DNA of 64,000 bases from Zygnema cylindricum (Eukaryota; Streptophyta; Zygnematophyceae; Zygnematales; Zygnemataceae), in contig JBBHKE010001729.1 in NCBI GenBank assembly GCA_037447655.1, forward strand, positions 62,001 to 126,000, written 5' to 3'. Made by a program: the position numbers and the translations under genes. Positions 44,494 through 56,726 of this stretch are shown here, piece by piece. The notes beneath the pieces are model-generated. The model was not told the origin of the DNA. It ran no database searches and saw nothing but the letters and a program-made list of their open reading frames with translations. How positions within the stretch are numbered: the stretch's first letter is position 1; the number at the start of each line of letters is the position of its first letter.

Positions 44494-44726
44494 TGCGTAC
44501 AATGTGATAACAGTATACTGTTCATCACCAACGACAATTTTTTTTTGTTACTTAAAATTATTTTTTTTGTGCACAATCGGATTATTGATCCGGCGGTTCG
44601 ATGGAAAGGTAAGGATCTTACTTTACGATTGGAGGTCTCCAAACGAAACTGGACAAGTGTGCACGATGGAAAAGTTAATCAAATTGCGAAAAAAAAAGAC
44701 ATTGCCGCCGATAACGATAGATGGTG
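44494..44726. mobile_element. palindromic MITE family C2 (left end unclear)
   Basis: Imperfect inverted halves (GTGCACAATCGGATTATTG / GGACAAGTGTGCACGATGG), ending GATAACGATAGATGGTG-TA. Confidence 0.55.
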
Positions 44727-44728
44727 TA

Positions 44729-44918
44729 CACCGCGAATCCTTGTTATAAACCAAATATTATCTTAAGGTTTATAAATTTTGTTATGAAATCTTTTTCAAT
44801 TTGGAATGATGTGGCTACATCTTGTTTGTTATATCTGAAACCATTCAATTAATAAGGGTTTAGTTAACAAGAAAATTAATTTGTATTGTTTTTATTGAAG
44901 GCAATAACGATCTGCGGT
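44729..44918. mobile_element. TA-flanked MITE family C (190 bp)
   Basis: TA-CACCGCGAATCCTTGTTATA … CAATAACGATCTGCGGT-TA. Abuts the previous MITE, sharing the TA at 44727-44728. Confidence 0.6.
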
Positions 44919-44934
44919 TAACCCGCGTTGAACA

Positions 44935-45033
44935 CGAACAGTATTAAGTATGCACGTTAGTATTTATTATGCACTTTAGTATTTAGTATACATGTTATTA
45001 TTTATTATGCACTTTAGTATTTAGTATACACGC
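44935..45033. repeat. TTAGTATTTAGTATAC minisatellite, left part
   Basis: About 4-5 imperfect units of roughly 20-22 bp (ACTTTAGTATTTAGTATACA). The same array resumes at 46376-46460 after the transposon block 45034-46375. Confidence 0.8.
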
Positions 45034-45035
45034 TA

Positions 45036-45575
45036 CACCGCGAATCGTTATTAGTGTCAAAGTTTAAACAGTGTTGAAGAAAATTTACCGTAATTGATGC
45101 TAATTAAGAATTTGAAATTTTTCAAAAAAAAGGTGTATTCTAATTTCGGCGTTTATGCTAATTTGGGAACAGCAAAAATGGAATATTCGTCGTACGATTA
45201 TATACATAAATATATGTATCCGTACAGAATATTAAAAATCGTACGCCGTCGTGAAATAAAAATATCCGTACATGCCATACTAGTTTACGTGTCAGACTAA
45301 TCCCGTTGTTTTGAGCGCACGTTCCTATGCGTGCGCGTCTGATTTAATTCATTTTTTGTAAATTTTCACTTGAAAAGGTACATTTATGTACGGTTTGACA
45401 TCAACCGTACACCACACTGTTTAGATTTTATTGTACTTTCGGGCTTTACGCTATTTTGTACGGTACCTTAATTAACGTCAAGGAAAAAATAAAATCATGT
45501 ATCCTATTTAGAAAAAAAAACCAAAATTTTAAGAACCGAAATTAGAGTCATTGACACTAATAACGATTCGCGGTG
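45036..45575. mobile_element. TA-flanked MITE family C (540 bp)
   Basis: TA-CACCGCGAATCGTTATTAG … CTAATAACGATTCGCGGTG-TA: the cleanest TIRs of the family. Confidence 0.85.
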
Positions 45576-45577
45576 TA

Positions 45578-45836
45578 CCGTGTCAGATTTGCGATGCTAA
45601 TCATGATGTCACGTACTTCCACGATACCAAAGAGTACAAAGTACAATAATGTTGGATTGTATGGACAGTACAAAATTTTCTTTTTTTTTTGGTTTTTTGG
45701 TTGACCGACCGTAACCGACCGTTTTTTTTTTCAGGTGAATCAACCGACCGCAACCGCCCGGCCCTCAAAATTTGGCAACCGAATCCGTTCCGGATCCGGC
45801 GCGGGCGGTCGGTTAACGGTCGGTCACGGTTTCGAA
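45578..45836 (-). mobile_element. hAT-type family D fragment
   Basis: Carries the GACATCATGATTAGC block and ACCGACCG repeats in reverse orientation. Both ends are incomplete. Confidence 0.7.
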
Positions 45837-46375
45837 ATGAGCGGTAAAACAATAAACTGTTTAAAACTTTATCACAATCCTCGATTGCAATGGAATTTCT
45901 TTACCAAATGGTAGTCCTGTCGTTCGCCCTAGAGTATGCTTCGCACTTGACGTACTCGGATTCGAATGCCACGAAGATAAAATTTTATGCAATTTCGTCT
46001 CTGTTCCATGGCGTCTTCTTTCATAAAAATTGAAGAAGACGCCCGTACAAATTTCAAAGTGAACGCGCGAAATTATTGTGACGTTGAACATATCTTTTCG
46101 AAAATGTCCGTACATTTTCGATTATAAAACGTACAGCTTCCGTGGTATTTCTGTTCAGTTCACTGAACAGAAAGTACCAATAAGTGCGACGAATATTTGC
46201 CGTTTTATTCCGTACATATCCGTAAAAAAAGTACAGTTACAGTAATTAGTTTACATGTTTCCGTAAAATTCCAGTTTCAGTTTACAGTACACGTTTTTTT
46301 ACGATTTTTCAAAAGTCACGAATTATACGTTTCAATCGCAAAAAAGGAAAAAATCGCGCGATTTGAACAACTATG
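45837..46375. mobile_element. hAT-type family I, right part
   Basis: Ends CGCGATTTGAACAACTATG; the interior matches 31900-32438. The left TIR is missing at the junction with the family D fragment. Confidence 0.65.
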
Positions 46376-46460
46376 GTATTTATTATGCACTTTAGTATTT
46401 AGTATACACGTTAGTATTTAGTATACACGTTAGTATTTAGTACACACTTTAGTATTTAGG
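46376..46460. repeat. TTAGTATTTAGTATAC minisatellite, right part
   Basis: Four units of ACGTTAGTATTTAGTATAC type, same as 44935-45033. Confidence 0.8.
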
Positions 46461-48703
46461 GTTCCGTACAGTTTCGATGCGCACGGTTCTCGCGCCGGAA
46501 AATTAACGGCCCACGCCGTTTCGCCGGCGAGCAATCTGCGGGAACTGACGACGCATTTTTACGCACCGTTGGTACACGTGGGGCCCTTTTGAAACGTACG
46601 GCCCGAAAACGTAAATTTGAAACAGTGAAAATCAGGGCCCCGAATCAGGATTGCGATGTAAAATCTCGAAAATATATTTTAGATTTTTTCTTCAAATCGA
46701 AAAGTACAGGAACGGGAGAAATAAAGTAAGAAAGAGAAAGTTCTAAACAAGTAACGGGGAAGATTGACGTGGCATAAGTTTACGTACTTTTTGGGAAAAG
46801 TGGCCAACGGTAAAAGGTTCGACATCCGAAATCGCACTTAATTATATTTTATCTTTTTAGGATGGAGTAAACGCTGACACAAATCTTGTAGATTTCTCGT
46901 TACTTTCTTAGAAGTGCAGTTTTTTAGGGCAAGCGTTCGAAATAAAAAATAAAAAAGCAGCTTTGGAAGCTTAAAATTCAAATATAATATTAGTTATGAC
47001 CGGTGTGTGTAATTATTCCAGAATCAAGTCTAGATTCCATAAGTCTTGTGGATTTTATGGCAGTAATGTACAGTTTTTACGAGCAAGCGTAAGATATTTG
47101 TACAGGGATAGATAGACATTTTTAATAATAGATTCGTACTTCCAATCATAGCTTTAGTTGCAGATAAATTTTATAAGCTAATCCGATTTTCTTTCCTGTT
47201 CCGTACATTCAGACGATCTCTGAAATATCTGAAAAACGAATGAAATATCTAAATGCAATCTACGGTATGTATCATTTTCTCGTGTTCCGTACATGTGGAA
47301 GAAAACCTAAAAAAGGTAACTGTCATCTGGGCCGACACGTCAGCAGTAGAACCCGCAAGAGGACGGACGTCGCAATGGATCTCCGCCGTCCGATGAATCG
47401 ACGCCCTCTTTGTTGGACAGTATTGGCCTTCAGATATTTGACTTTTTAGGGTTTTTCTAGATTTTTAAGGGTATCTTAAGGCTTTTTAGGGTATTTGTTG
47501 CCGGACGTACGATTTCTTCCAGATGTACAATTGTCGGGCAGGATCGCGACCATTTGCTTAGATTCATAAGAATCTGATTTGATTAAATCTGGGTAAAATC
47601 TTAGTGTCGGATGTGAGTCTATAGCAATCATCATTGTTGCTGCATAACATGACATTGACTCCCACTGAAATAAAATATGTTTTAAAAGTCCGAACGTTTG
47701 GTTGCGTGTTTTGAGGTCAGAAAGAAAGTAACTTCAAAGCTGGGAACATGCGACACTGTCGAATATTTATCGACACGCAGGAATTACTGTTGAGGAGTGT
47801 GTTGCCAGCACACCCTTGATTCGGCCATTCCTGCTGTGGCCACACCAAATGTTGTGGAAATATTACAATGGGCTACAAGAGCTGTCAAGTGTCAACCGGC
47901 CATTTATGTACGGCGTGGGGCGTACGGACGCACTTTGTCGGAACGTCGGGCAAAATACACTGAAAGAACGTTGCCGGCTTCTTCTTCGTGAATAAAGACT
48001 TCGCGCTGAAGAAAAGTTTGAACCTTTTACAGTCCGATTTGTCCTTTGACCAATGAGGTTTGGGGCTGCGCAAAGCACCATGATGACGTGATCAATGCAA
48101 TGTGGCGACACGTTTGTCGCACGTTCGCGATACGATGAGGTAATACGATTCCCCACTGCGATGCGGTTCGCATCGGAACGCGTGCCGGTTTCTCTACCAC
48201 CAAGTGTTATGCTGTAGACGTGGACAGATATCGTTCCGCCATCTGCCAACTACTTCTCGCGCACGTTATCTGCCTTTTGTAAGTGGTGCAAATTTGTCCA
48301 CGTATCTTGAATTTATCTAAATCAAAATAAATCCCGACATAAGTGTAATTTTTAGCACTAAATCCCTTCAAAAAGTGTACGGCTATACGGCTGTACCTCG
48401 TTTGTGATATTACTGTACTTCCTAGTTCCTACGGCTCGAATTGTAATAATTTTGCATTGCACCAGCAGACACAGAAACAATTGCCGGCCGTCGTATGTCT
48501 GCAGCTATACACTTAGTATTGTACGCCTCAAAAAAGCTTTTCGTACATTACATGTATTGTACGGACATAAGGACGCTGTCATTTCCAAATCTGTGGCCGG
48601 ATTTTACCTTGTAGATACTAGATAGACGTCCGTCAAACTCAGGCGAGAACAGCATGGAAAGGCAGTTCATCCGCTGTTATTACATTACTGGACTGTACAT
48701 ATT
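46461..48703. other. no gene seen
   Basis: 2.2 kb without recognisable domains, TIRs or LTRs. GC-rich at about 46480-46570 and 47330-47410; TTTTTAGGGT repeats at 47437-47495. The open frames at 47240-47449 and 47863-48249 have no known motif and no splice context that could be supported. Confidence 0.5.
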
Positions 48704-48754
48704 TTTACTTAGGGAATTGCTAATCGCAGAGACGATTTTTGCTGTGCGCAGGTA

Positions 48755-49244
48755 CACCGTGAAACGCTATTAGCGTAATAAAAAATATAGCGTAATGAAA
48801 CAATTAGCGTACTTTACGGTAAATTGTGTTTTTTCGGGTACACCATGATACTAATTTATCATGTACTCTAATTTGTAAACTGCTTTGTAAAAAATTTCGG
48901 CACATAAGATGTCCACACTAAAACATGTATATGTACGAAATTGTTCAAATCGTACGCGCGTCGCGTTTTTTTGACATCTGCGTATGCCGGAAAATATTTA
49001 CGCAATTATATATTATTATATTTTCTGTACTTTTAAAATTAAAAATGTACGGAATAGTACAAATCTGGCAGTCCGTACACCACACTATTTAAAAGGGCAC
49101 TAAATTACAGTTATGAACCGCATTGAGCGGGGTACCTCAAATAAGGTGCAAAAACATTTAGCTTACTTTATTCTATTTGAGAATTTGCCCCAAAAAAAGG
49201 GGTACCCCAATTAGCGTCATGTACGCTAATAGCGATTCACGGTG
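48755..49244. mobile_element. TA-flanked MITE family C (490 bp)
   Basis: TA-CACCGTGAAACGCTATTAG … CTAATAGCGATTCACGGTG-TA. Nearly identical, in inverse orientation, to 52632-53120. Confidence 0.85.
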
Positions 49245-49628
49245 TAGTTGTCAGAAATTGTACGTTTGAAGTACAGTTTTGTACAAGTGACGTACCTTTA
49301 ACTTTGACTGACGGAATATTGTACCGGCGGTTAAAAAATTGTCGCGCTTGCAAACGTCGACCGTCATAAAAAAAAAAAACAATTCACACGGTCGGCGCAG
49401 GTTTACTACTTTACTGTAACCAAACTGCGGCAACCACATATAAATAAAATGGCTGCGCGCAGGTAGTTTACCGCAAAAATGAAATCAAACTCGCGAACCG
49501 TTACATTGAACTTGGACACATATTAAAGGACGACGTACAACAAGTGTAAACTCGCACGAAACGAAATAAACTTCGTACAAAATAAAAAAGCTTACCCGCG
49601 TATAAATATCGATGAAACTAAAATGACA

Positions 49629-49659
49629 CGTCGTCACGTCCACGGTGGACGTGACGACG
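49629..49659. repeat. perfect 31-nt palindrome
   Basis: CGTCGTCACGTCCAC, a central G, then its exact reverse complement. At the centre of element K. Confidence 0.9.
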
Positions 49660-49994
49660 AGTTGATTTCATTTTTGCGGCTAACGTGAAGTGATAAACTA
49701 CCTGCGCGCAGCCATTTTATTTATATGTGGCTGCCGCAATTTGGTTACAGTAAACCTGCGCCGGCCGTGTGAATTGTTTTTTTTTTTATGACGGTCGACG
49801 TTTGCAAGCGCGACACTTTTTTAACCGCCGGTACAATATTCCGCCAGCTAAAGTTGTTTGACGGATTGACCGTCAGATCTGAACTTAAAGGTACGTCACT
49901 TGTACAAAACTGTACTTCAAATGTACAATTTCTGACAGCTACCTACGCGCAGCAAAAATCGTCTCTGCGATTAGCAATTCCCTTTACTTATTAC

Positions 49995-50645
49995 CATAGT
50001 TCAAAAGTAAGCGTTTTTATGGTAGGCCTTTGGTAGGCGCACAAAACTTGGCACTAAACTCGCGTAGAGTAGGCATATTGTATGGGTGTGCGTTGCGGAC
50101 ACTCTTGTACGATCGTACGAATATGACGAATGATCATAGTACAGCGCACGCCACCTGAAGAAATTTTTTAGCGAACTGACGCGGCGTAGGATGACATTCC
50201 GCCGGAAAGAAAACCCGAAAGAAAACCCGGAAAAAAATAAGAAACGCGGACAGGCAACCTGGTTGCTCAATTTGAGGCTTTATTTAGTGTGGCCTTCAAA
50301 ATTGCAGACGCTAATATGACAAATTGTCCTATCGTAAGTTGTGTTATGGGCTTTTCATGTGATCTTCTTAAGATCAATACTTTGATCAGCGACCGTCCAA
50401 TCGTCCAAATCTGACGGTTGTATTAAAAAACACCTCAAAATTCACAAAAAAAACATTTTTTGTCCGATTTTTTTTCCAAATTTAGACATGCCGTTTAATT
50501 CTCTATCGATTGATGTGCAACTCAACCCTCTTAACCTTTTTTTTCATTTTTCGACCAATACAATATGGGTCTTAAGGGCATATTGTATGTTTTGCATACA
50601 ATAGGCATACTGTATGGGCCTACTTTCACCTACTTTTGAACTATG
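49995..50645. mobile_element. hAT-type element S1 (651 bp), complete
   Basis: CATAGTTCAAAAGTAAGCG … CACCTACTTTTGAACTATG with a perfect 8-bp duplication CTTATTAC (49987-49994, 50646-50653). Its left duplication overlaps the right duplication of element K. Confidence 0.9.
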
Positions 50646-50889
50646 CTTATTACACTATACGGCGTCACAAGTCCAACCTTCCGAATCCGTATAAACTGGG
50701 ACTCGTTTCGCTTGTCAGGACCCAAGAGTCTAGGGTATGATGGCCGATTGTCAGCCGTACATGCAGTACTATGATCGAACGGTAAACATTTCAATTGAAA
50801 GAGGGGGTGGTCACAATCGTCAGTTCACAGTTGATCCCGAGCCGCGCGTTCCTGAAATTCCGCGAGTTTCTGGTTCGGTTGTGAAAGTA

Positions 50890-51508
50890 CACCGCGAATC
50901 GTAATTAGAGTAATGAAAAAATTAGAGTAAAAAAACAAACAAAAAAAAATTAGAGTAATTGATGCTAATTTATGTGAAAGAGCTTTTTCAACTATGAAGT
51001 TTACTCTAATTTATTTAGTTATTCTATATTGGGTTATGTCGGCGATAATTATGTGCGCGATAATTATGAACACTAAATTACGTAGACGTACAAAATGTGT
51101 CAGTCCGGTATAGTATTGATGTCATAATGACGCTAATAATATTTGTCGCATTGAATGTCAGTTAATGTTCACACCGACGACGATGCTGTCGACGGACGAG
51201 AGTTATGTGAACGGCTTTTTTTCGATGTGATTGATTTTTTTGTTTAGTGCGATTTCACGTGCAAGCGCGATTCCATTAAATCATTATTTGTACCTTTCTA
51301 CTTATAAAAGTACAATTTTGCACGGTCAGACGTCGTCTGTACTCCACACTATTTAAAAGTAACCTATATTAGAATTTTTTACACTAATTAAACCTCACCT
51401 AATTTAGAATAATGAAAAAATTAGAATTGATTACTCTATTTGATGTGATAGAGTCGAAATTTTGAGCGACCGAATTAGAGTAATTTACTCTAATTACGAT
51501 TCGCGGTG
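50890..51508. mobile_element. TA-flanked MITE family C (619 bp)
   Basis: TA-CACCGCGAATCGTAATTAG … CTAATTACGATTCGCGGTG-TA. Confidence 0.85.
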
Positions 51509-51510
51509 TA

Positions 51511-52040
51511 GTTTATGTGATAGGGCTTTTTCAACTATGAAGTTTACTCTAATTTATTTAGTTATTCTATATTGGGTTATGTTGGCGATAATTATGTGCG
51601 CGATAATTATGAACACTAAATTACATAGACGTACAAAATGTGTCAGTCCGGTATAGTAATGACGTCATTATGACGCTAATAATATTTGTCGCATTGAATG
51701 TCAGTTAATGTTCACACCGACGACGATGCTGTCGACGGACGAGAGTTATGCGAACGGCTTTTTTTTCGATGTGATTGACTTTTTTGTTTAGTGCGAGCGC
51801 GATTCTATTAAATCATTTTTTGTACCATTTTACTTATAAACGTACATTTTTGCACGGTCAGACGTCGTCCGTACTCCTCACTATTTAAGTATGACCTATA
51901 TTATTATTTTTTACGCTAATTAAACCTCACCTAAATTAGAATAATGAAAAGATTAGAATCGATTACTCTATTTGATGTAATAGAGTCGAAATTTCGAGCG
52001 ACCGGATTAGAGTAATTTACTCTAATTACGATTCGCGGTG
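51511..52040. repeat. tandem partial duplicate of the preceding MITE
   Basis: Repeats about 50970-51508 with over 90% identity by eye, including the right TIR, but has no left TIR. It directly follows the first copy. Confidence 0.85.
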
Positions 52041-52042
52041 TA

Positions 52043-52629
52043 CTATACAATTGGTAAACTTGCGTACGGTAAATCTGTATAGTCTCTCGGTGGTCAATCT
52101 AGATGTGACGCGTGGACTGCGTGCACTTGACTTTAGCGTAAGAGCTGGCCGCCAGTGGCCGTCGATCGAGACGACCTTCTATAGGCATCAAAATCTCCGT
52201 CGATTAGAAGTAATTAAAAAAAAAAAATGTGCTTGAATCTTTTCTTGCGGCGTTTTTGCAGCCTGTTTTTACGCATTTTTTCTCGAGACCGTCGACGTAT
52301 TGGACGGCAGCCGAAGATGCAAGGGCTGCCGTCCATGTCTGGGCAGCTTATGGCCGTGGATCTGCAACCCGGGTCTCAAGCTAAGTACACAAGTACGATA
52401 GAACAGTTTTGGACATACTCAGTACGAACAACTGACTTGCGTAACTAGAAAACTTGCGTCAATAAGTGGCGTTACCATGTGTCCCATAACTTGCATATTT
52501 TCGGGCCTTTCTATGTGTCGGCCGTTTTGATTGGAGAATTGGTCTGCGCTTCTCAAAAATAATAAAATGCTAAAAAAAATCATGATTTTTTGGCGGACCG
52601 ATGAACCATGATGACGAGAACTGGGCCAG
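52043..52629. other. no gene seen
   Basis: Unique-looking sequence; short open frames without motifs. Confidence 0.5.
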
Positions 52630-52631
52630 TA

Positions 52632-53120
52632 CACCGTGAATCGCTATTAGCGTACATGACGCTAATTGGGGTACCCCTTTTTTTGGGGCAAATTCTCAAA
52701 TAGAATAAAGTACGCTAAATGTTTTTGCACGTTATTTGAGGTACCCCGCTCAATGCGGTTCATAACTGTAATTTAGTTCCCTTTTAAATAGTGTGGTGTA
52801 CGGACTGCCAGATCTGTACTATTTCGTACATTTTTAAATTTAAAAGTACAGAAAATATAATAATATATAATTGCGTAAATATTTTCCGGCATACGCAGAT
52901 GTCAAAAAAACGCGACGGCGTACGATTTGAACAGTTTCGTACATATACATGTTTTAGTGTGGACATATTATGTGCTGAAAATTTTTACAAAGCAGTTTAC
53001 AAATTAGAGTACATGATAAATTAGTATCATGGTGTACCCGAAAAAACACAATTTACCATAAAGTACGCTAATTGTTTCATTACGCTATCTATTTCATTAC
53101 GCTAATAGCGATTCACGGTG
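52632..53120. mobile_element. TA-flanked MITE family C (489 bp)
   Basis: TA-CACCGTGAATCGCTATTAG … CTAATAGCGATTCACGGTG-TA; inverse partner of 48755-49244. Confidence 0.85.
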
Positions 53121-53122
53121 TA

Positions 53123-53562
53123 CATCCTATCGGGCACAAATTGGTTATCGACTACGCTAAAGTACGTATTTCGTACTGTAGTTACTTGAAGTGCGTACGA
53201 TATGAAATTGAGTTCGTACATTATGTACTCTCTGTTCTAAAGTGTTGGAGGTTATCCACTTATCCGGAGCTACAGACGACGTCGACCGCCTATGTACGGC
53301 AACCTTGTTTTATCGGGAATGTTACGACAAGATATTTTGTCGTAACTGAAGCTGCTCTAAATCTAACCGTTGGTTAAGGGCTTGGTACAATTGCCGTCGA
53401 TTTTGACCTTTTAAACTCTCTGTTTTTTACCATCATTTCCAGCTTTCCATGGCAAGTTGTAGGGCGGGTGCACGTGTCAAGGTTGCATCACCTTTCACGC
53501 GTGCGGTCGGATCTCGCGCGTTAAAAACAGCTCATTTGGGTACAGCGGTTGTTGACGGGGTG
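53123..53562. other. no gene seen
   Basis: Intervening sequence rich in GTAC. The open frame 53072-53377 starts inside the MITE and shows no domain. Confidence 0.5.
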
Positions 53563-53565
53563 TAA

Positions 53566-54514
53566 GGGGGTGTCCCCATGTAATTTGTACCTTGATAGTG
53601 TTTTGGACTGTAGTGTAGATTCTCCGTACTACTTTGAAGAGCGTCCCAATGTGCGAAAATGAAATCGGAACTTTGACATGTGACGGTTGTAGACGTAGGT
53701 ACAAATTATGACGATTGAAGGCGACTACGAAACTTCCGACGATTGGTGACGCCGATAAAAACAGCGACAGTGGTAGACGTTTAGATTTTTGTGAAATTGT
53801 AGACGTTTAGGGTTTGGTGACATTGTGACGTCACACTCTCTTGTGACAACGTCGACGCAACGGATTCAAGAACTTTCCGCCATGGTTTTCCGAATTAGTT
53901 TTTTCTACTATTCTCACTCGACCTGCCATTAAAAAAAACCCTAAAAATTGTCAGAATAAATATTTTTAAAATATCTTTCATTTTATACCAATATTGTCGT
54001 GTCTCATTTTAAAAAGTGTGAGATACAATCGATGGTGTGAGAGGGAGAGAGGAGAGGCGACGACGGCGAAATTTTTTGCAAAGGACCCATGATTGAAAGT
54101 GGAGGTCCGAGACCCCTGGAATTTTTTTTCCGTACATAGCGCGTGACGGGTAAGGATAAAAATAGCGAGGACTCTCCTTTGTCCTAAAATTTTACAAATC
54201 GTGTAGCGCGTGCGTGGGTCGTTTTTCATTCGCTGTTTGGGCGGTACTTGATCCAAAATCACCCCCTCGAGGTGATTTTGGAAGAAGCTTTTTTTTTGGC
54301 TGGATTCTCTTGCCCGGGGGGTCGAAAATGGGAAAACGCCAAAATGCATTCACATGAAGACAAACACGCCGTAAATTCAAAGTATGAATTGACGCTTACT
54401 TTACTTTGGTAAAAATGATTTTTTCGTACGGCTAAAAGTTTTTGTCAAAGTTCCCTGAATTTTAGGGCAAAAAGATAGGGAAAAGTAGATACTTTAAAAC
54501 ATGGGGACACCCCC
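53566..54514. mobile_element. Harbinger-like element E (949 bp), complete
   Basis: TIRs GGGGGTGTCCCCATGT and ACATGGGGACACCCCC with TAA on both sides (53563-53565, 54515-54517). Provides the empty site for the MITE at 16561-17050. Its GTTGTAGACG repeats are shared with 17120-17220. Confidence 0.85.
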
Positions 54515-54519
54515 TAAAA

Positions 54520-54811
54520 CATAGTTCAAAAGTAGGCGTTTTTATGTTAGGCCTTTAGTCGGCGTCTTTATCGTAAGTTGTGTTATGGGCTTTTCATGTG
54601 ATCTTCTTAGATCGCTACTTTGATCAGCGACCGTCCGATCGTCCGAATCTGACGGTGTAAATAAAAAATTTTGGTCTGAATGTTATAAATTGTCTAATTT
54701 TTGGTCTGAATGTTTTAATTGGTGCAAATAGGTACGAATAAGGTCATATTGTATGTTTTGCATACAATAGGCATATTGTATGGGCCTACTTTCACCTACT
54801 TTTGAACAATG
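54520..54811. mobile_element. hAT-type element S1, short copy (292 bp)
   Basis: CATAGTTCAAAAGTAGGCG … CACCTACTTTTGAACAATG. The 8-bp flanks do not match, so rearranged or old. It starts 2 bp after the TAA of element E. Confidence 0.7.
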
Positions 54812-56726
54812 GTGGAAAGCGGTTTCCGTTAGTTATTCGTACAATGTAGAAATGCATAAATACCTATAATACCAATAACAATGAACTTTTTAAGTATGAC
54901 ACAGTTTCTGGGTGTTTGCCTAATCAACGGTAACTTAACGAACATAATTTGTTTTTTTACTCAAGATTCTCTAGTTTCCGGGTGTTTCACCGTCTGAAAA
55001 GGAATGTAGTCACTTAATGTCGTGTCATATATAGGCTATGTGTAAGTTTGTGGCATTATAGATGTCATTAGGTAGACTTATGGTCTTTTGTGACATTATT
55101 GAAGTGGTGCTTATTTGTGGCTCTGTCGATCTCAATAATGCTCAAACTATATGCCATGGCCTATTGATCTCGTTTTTTTTGTCTTTTCTCCTTGGGTCAA
55201 ATTTCGCACGTAGATATCAAATATGTTTTTCAGAGTTTTTCATTTCCTACCAAAGTTGTAGTGTTTCATTTCAAGAAGAGGGAATATGAGAGACAAGGGC
55301 AGAGCCGACCCCGACACTTACTTTTGCAAAGACACATGAATGAAGAGGACAAGACCTTCACATTTCCATCCATGCAATTGATAAACAAAAATACAAAAAA
55401 ATACTCACCTCGCATTAAATCGTATGCATAAAGAAGCGATATCCGTTGTTTGGTGACACTTTACACGTGGCTCTCGAGGTTGTTCACATTTGAGTTTGAA
55501 GATAATTTGATATGATATGGCTATCAATCGAACTAAGCAATAAAAAAAACTACAATATATAGTAAGTTGCGCAGTGGTGCCAACTGTAATCCAATTTGTT
55601 CACATTTTTTATATGGTGTAATGTTTTTTGGACGCAACATTCAACTTTTAAATAAAACGATAGAAAAAACCCTTGCTTTGATGCATGAGCACATACTTTT
55701 GGGGCTAAGGGCCCATTTTTTTTTTTGGTTTAGGAGTAGTGTTTAACGTTTCCAAAATTTGGTTGGTAATTTTGACCACGCCGAAATTGGTAGGTCGGCG
55801 CAGTATGACGTGTGTAATTTGTACTCTACGTACCTGAGGTATGTACATTATGCGTGCAAGAAGAATAAAGTTTTAGTTTCTGATGATTTAACGTCGTTCA
55901 TAACCGCAATTTTAACGAGAATCTAACGTGATGTCACGTCCGTGATTGTTACCCTGTTGGAGAAGCCAACTTACCAAAAGTGCAACATTTTTGTTTTCGT
56001 ACTAACTATGTAAAGTGCAATTTCCTCTTCAATTGTCGATATTGTGTTTAAACGACTTCCTTTACTCACGTGTTTTCTTTGTAATTTGCATCAGTATACA
56101 TTTATTTATTTGGAAGTAAGAATCTCTCAAGCGACGGATTTGGCGTGACTCATCCAATGACACCTAAAGATTTATTATTGGTGAAGTCTACTCTATACTA
56201 AAAGTTATTTTTTCCGTAGTACGTAAGAAATGATACTATTTTTCAAAATTAATAACGTCATAATACAAATCGTTCTGCATCCGATAAGAATAATGTTTCA
56301 ATTAAACGTACCCCGAGGTCCCCCACATACGATTCCCTTACGTCCCCACCTATAACCTAAGATTCTCTTATGACCCCACCTTTCATATACGTACCCCCTT
56401 GGCCCTAATGCTCAATTTTCTTATAACTCTGCCTAAATTTTATGGTATTCTTAAAACGGTATGATAAAAAAAAATCCATCGTCCATTTCAAGTTGTTACA
56501 ATCTATATTATACACTGAAAAAGGACTACGGACCGTGACAACTAGTGTAGTGTTCAATTTTGGAGGTAAAACTTGTGGGATTGTTGAAATCGTTAAAAGT
56601 CGCAATATTAAATGTTAGCAATTAACTTGCAATCGAAAGGTATTTTTAACCGTCCATAGCGATTTATTGACATCGGTATCACACTTTGTACACAAATTAT
56701 TGGTGTGGACAAACGTGTTGAAGTCA
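54812..56726. other. no gene seen
   Basis: 1.9 kb of AT-rich sequence. Imperfect repeat of a CCCTTACGTCCCCACC type at 56310-56400. Open frames (55062-55431) have no recognisable domain. Confidence 0.5.

Larger units (their letters stand above)
48712..49982. mobile_element. long-TIR (Mutator-like) element K, copy 2, with a MITE in its left arm
   Basis: Termini GGGAATTGCTAATCGCAGAG and CTCTGCGATTAGCAATTCCC, inverted arms of over 250 bp (left arm split by the MITE at 48755-49244), and an 8-bp target duplication TTTACTTA (48704-48711, 49983-49990). The centre has a perfect 31-nt palindrome. Non-autonomous. Confidence 0.85.

Noticed and set aside
47437-47495. TTTTTAGGGT repeats as interstitial telomere
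   Set aside because: Only a few imperfect TTTAGGG-like units with irregular spacing.
53072-53377. 101-codon plus-strand frame
   Set aside because: Starts inside a MITE terminus and has no domain similarity.
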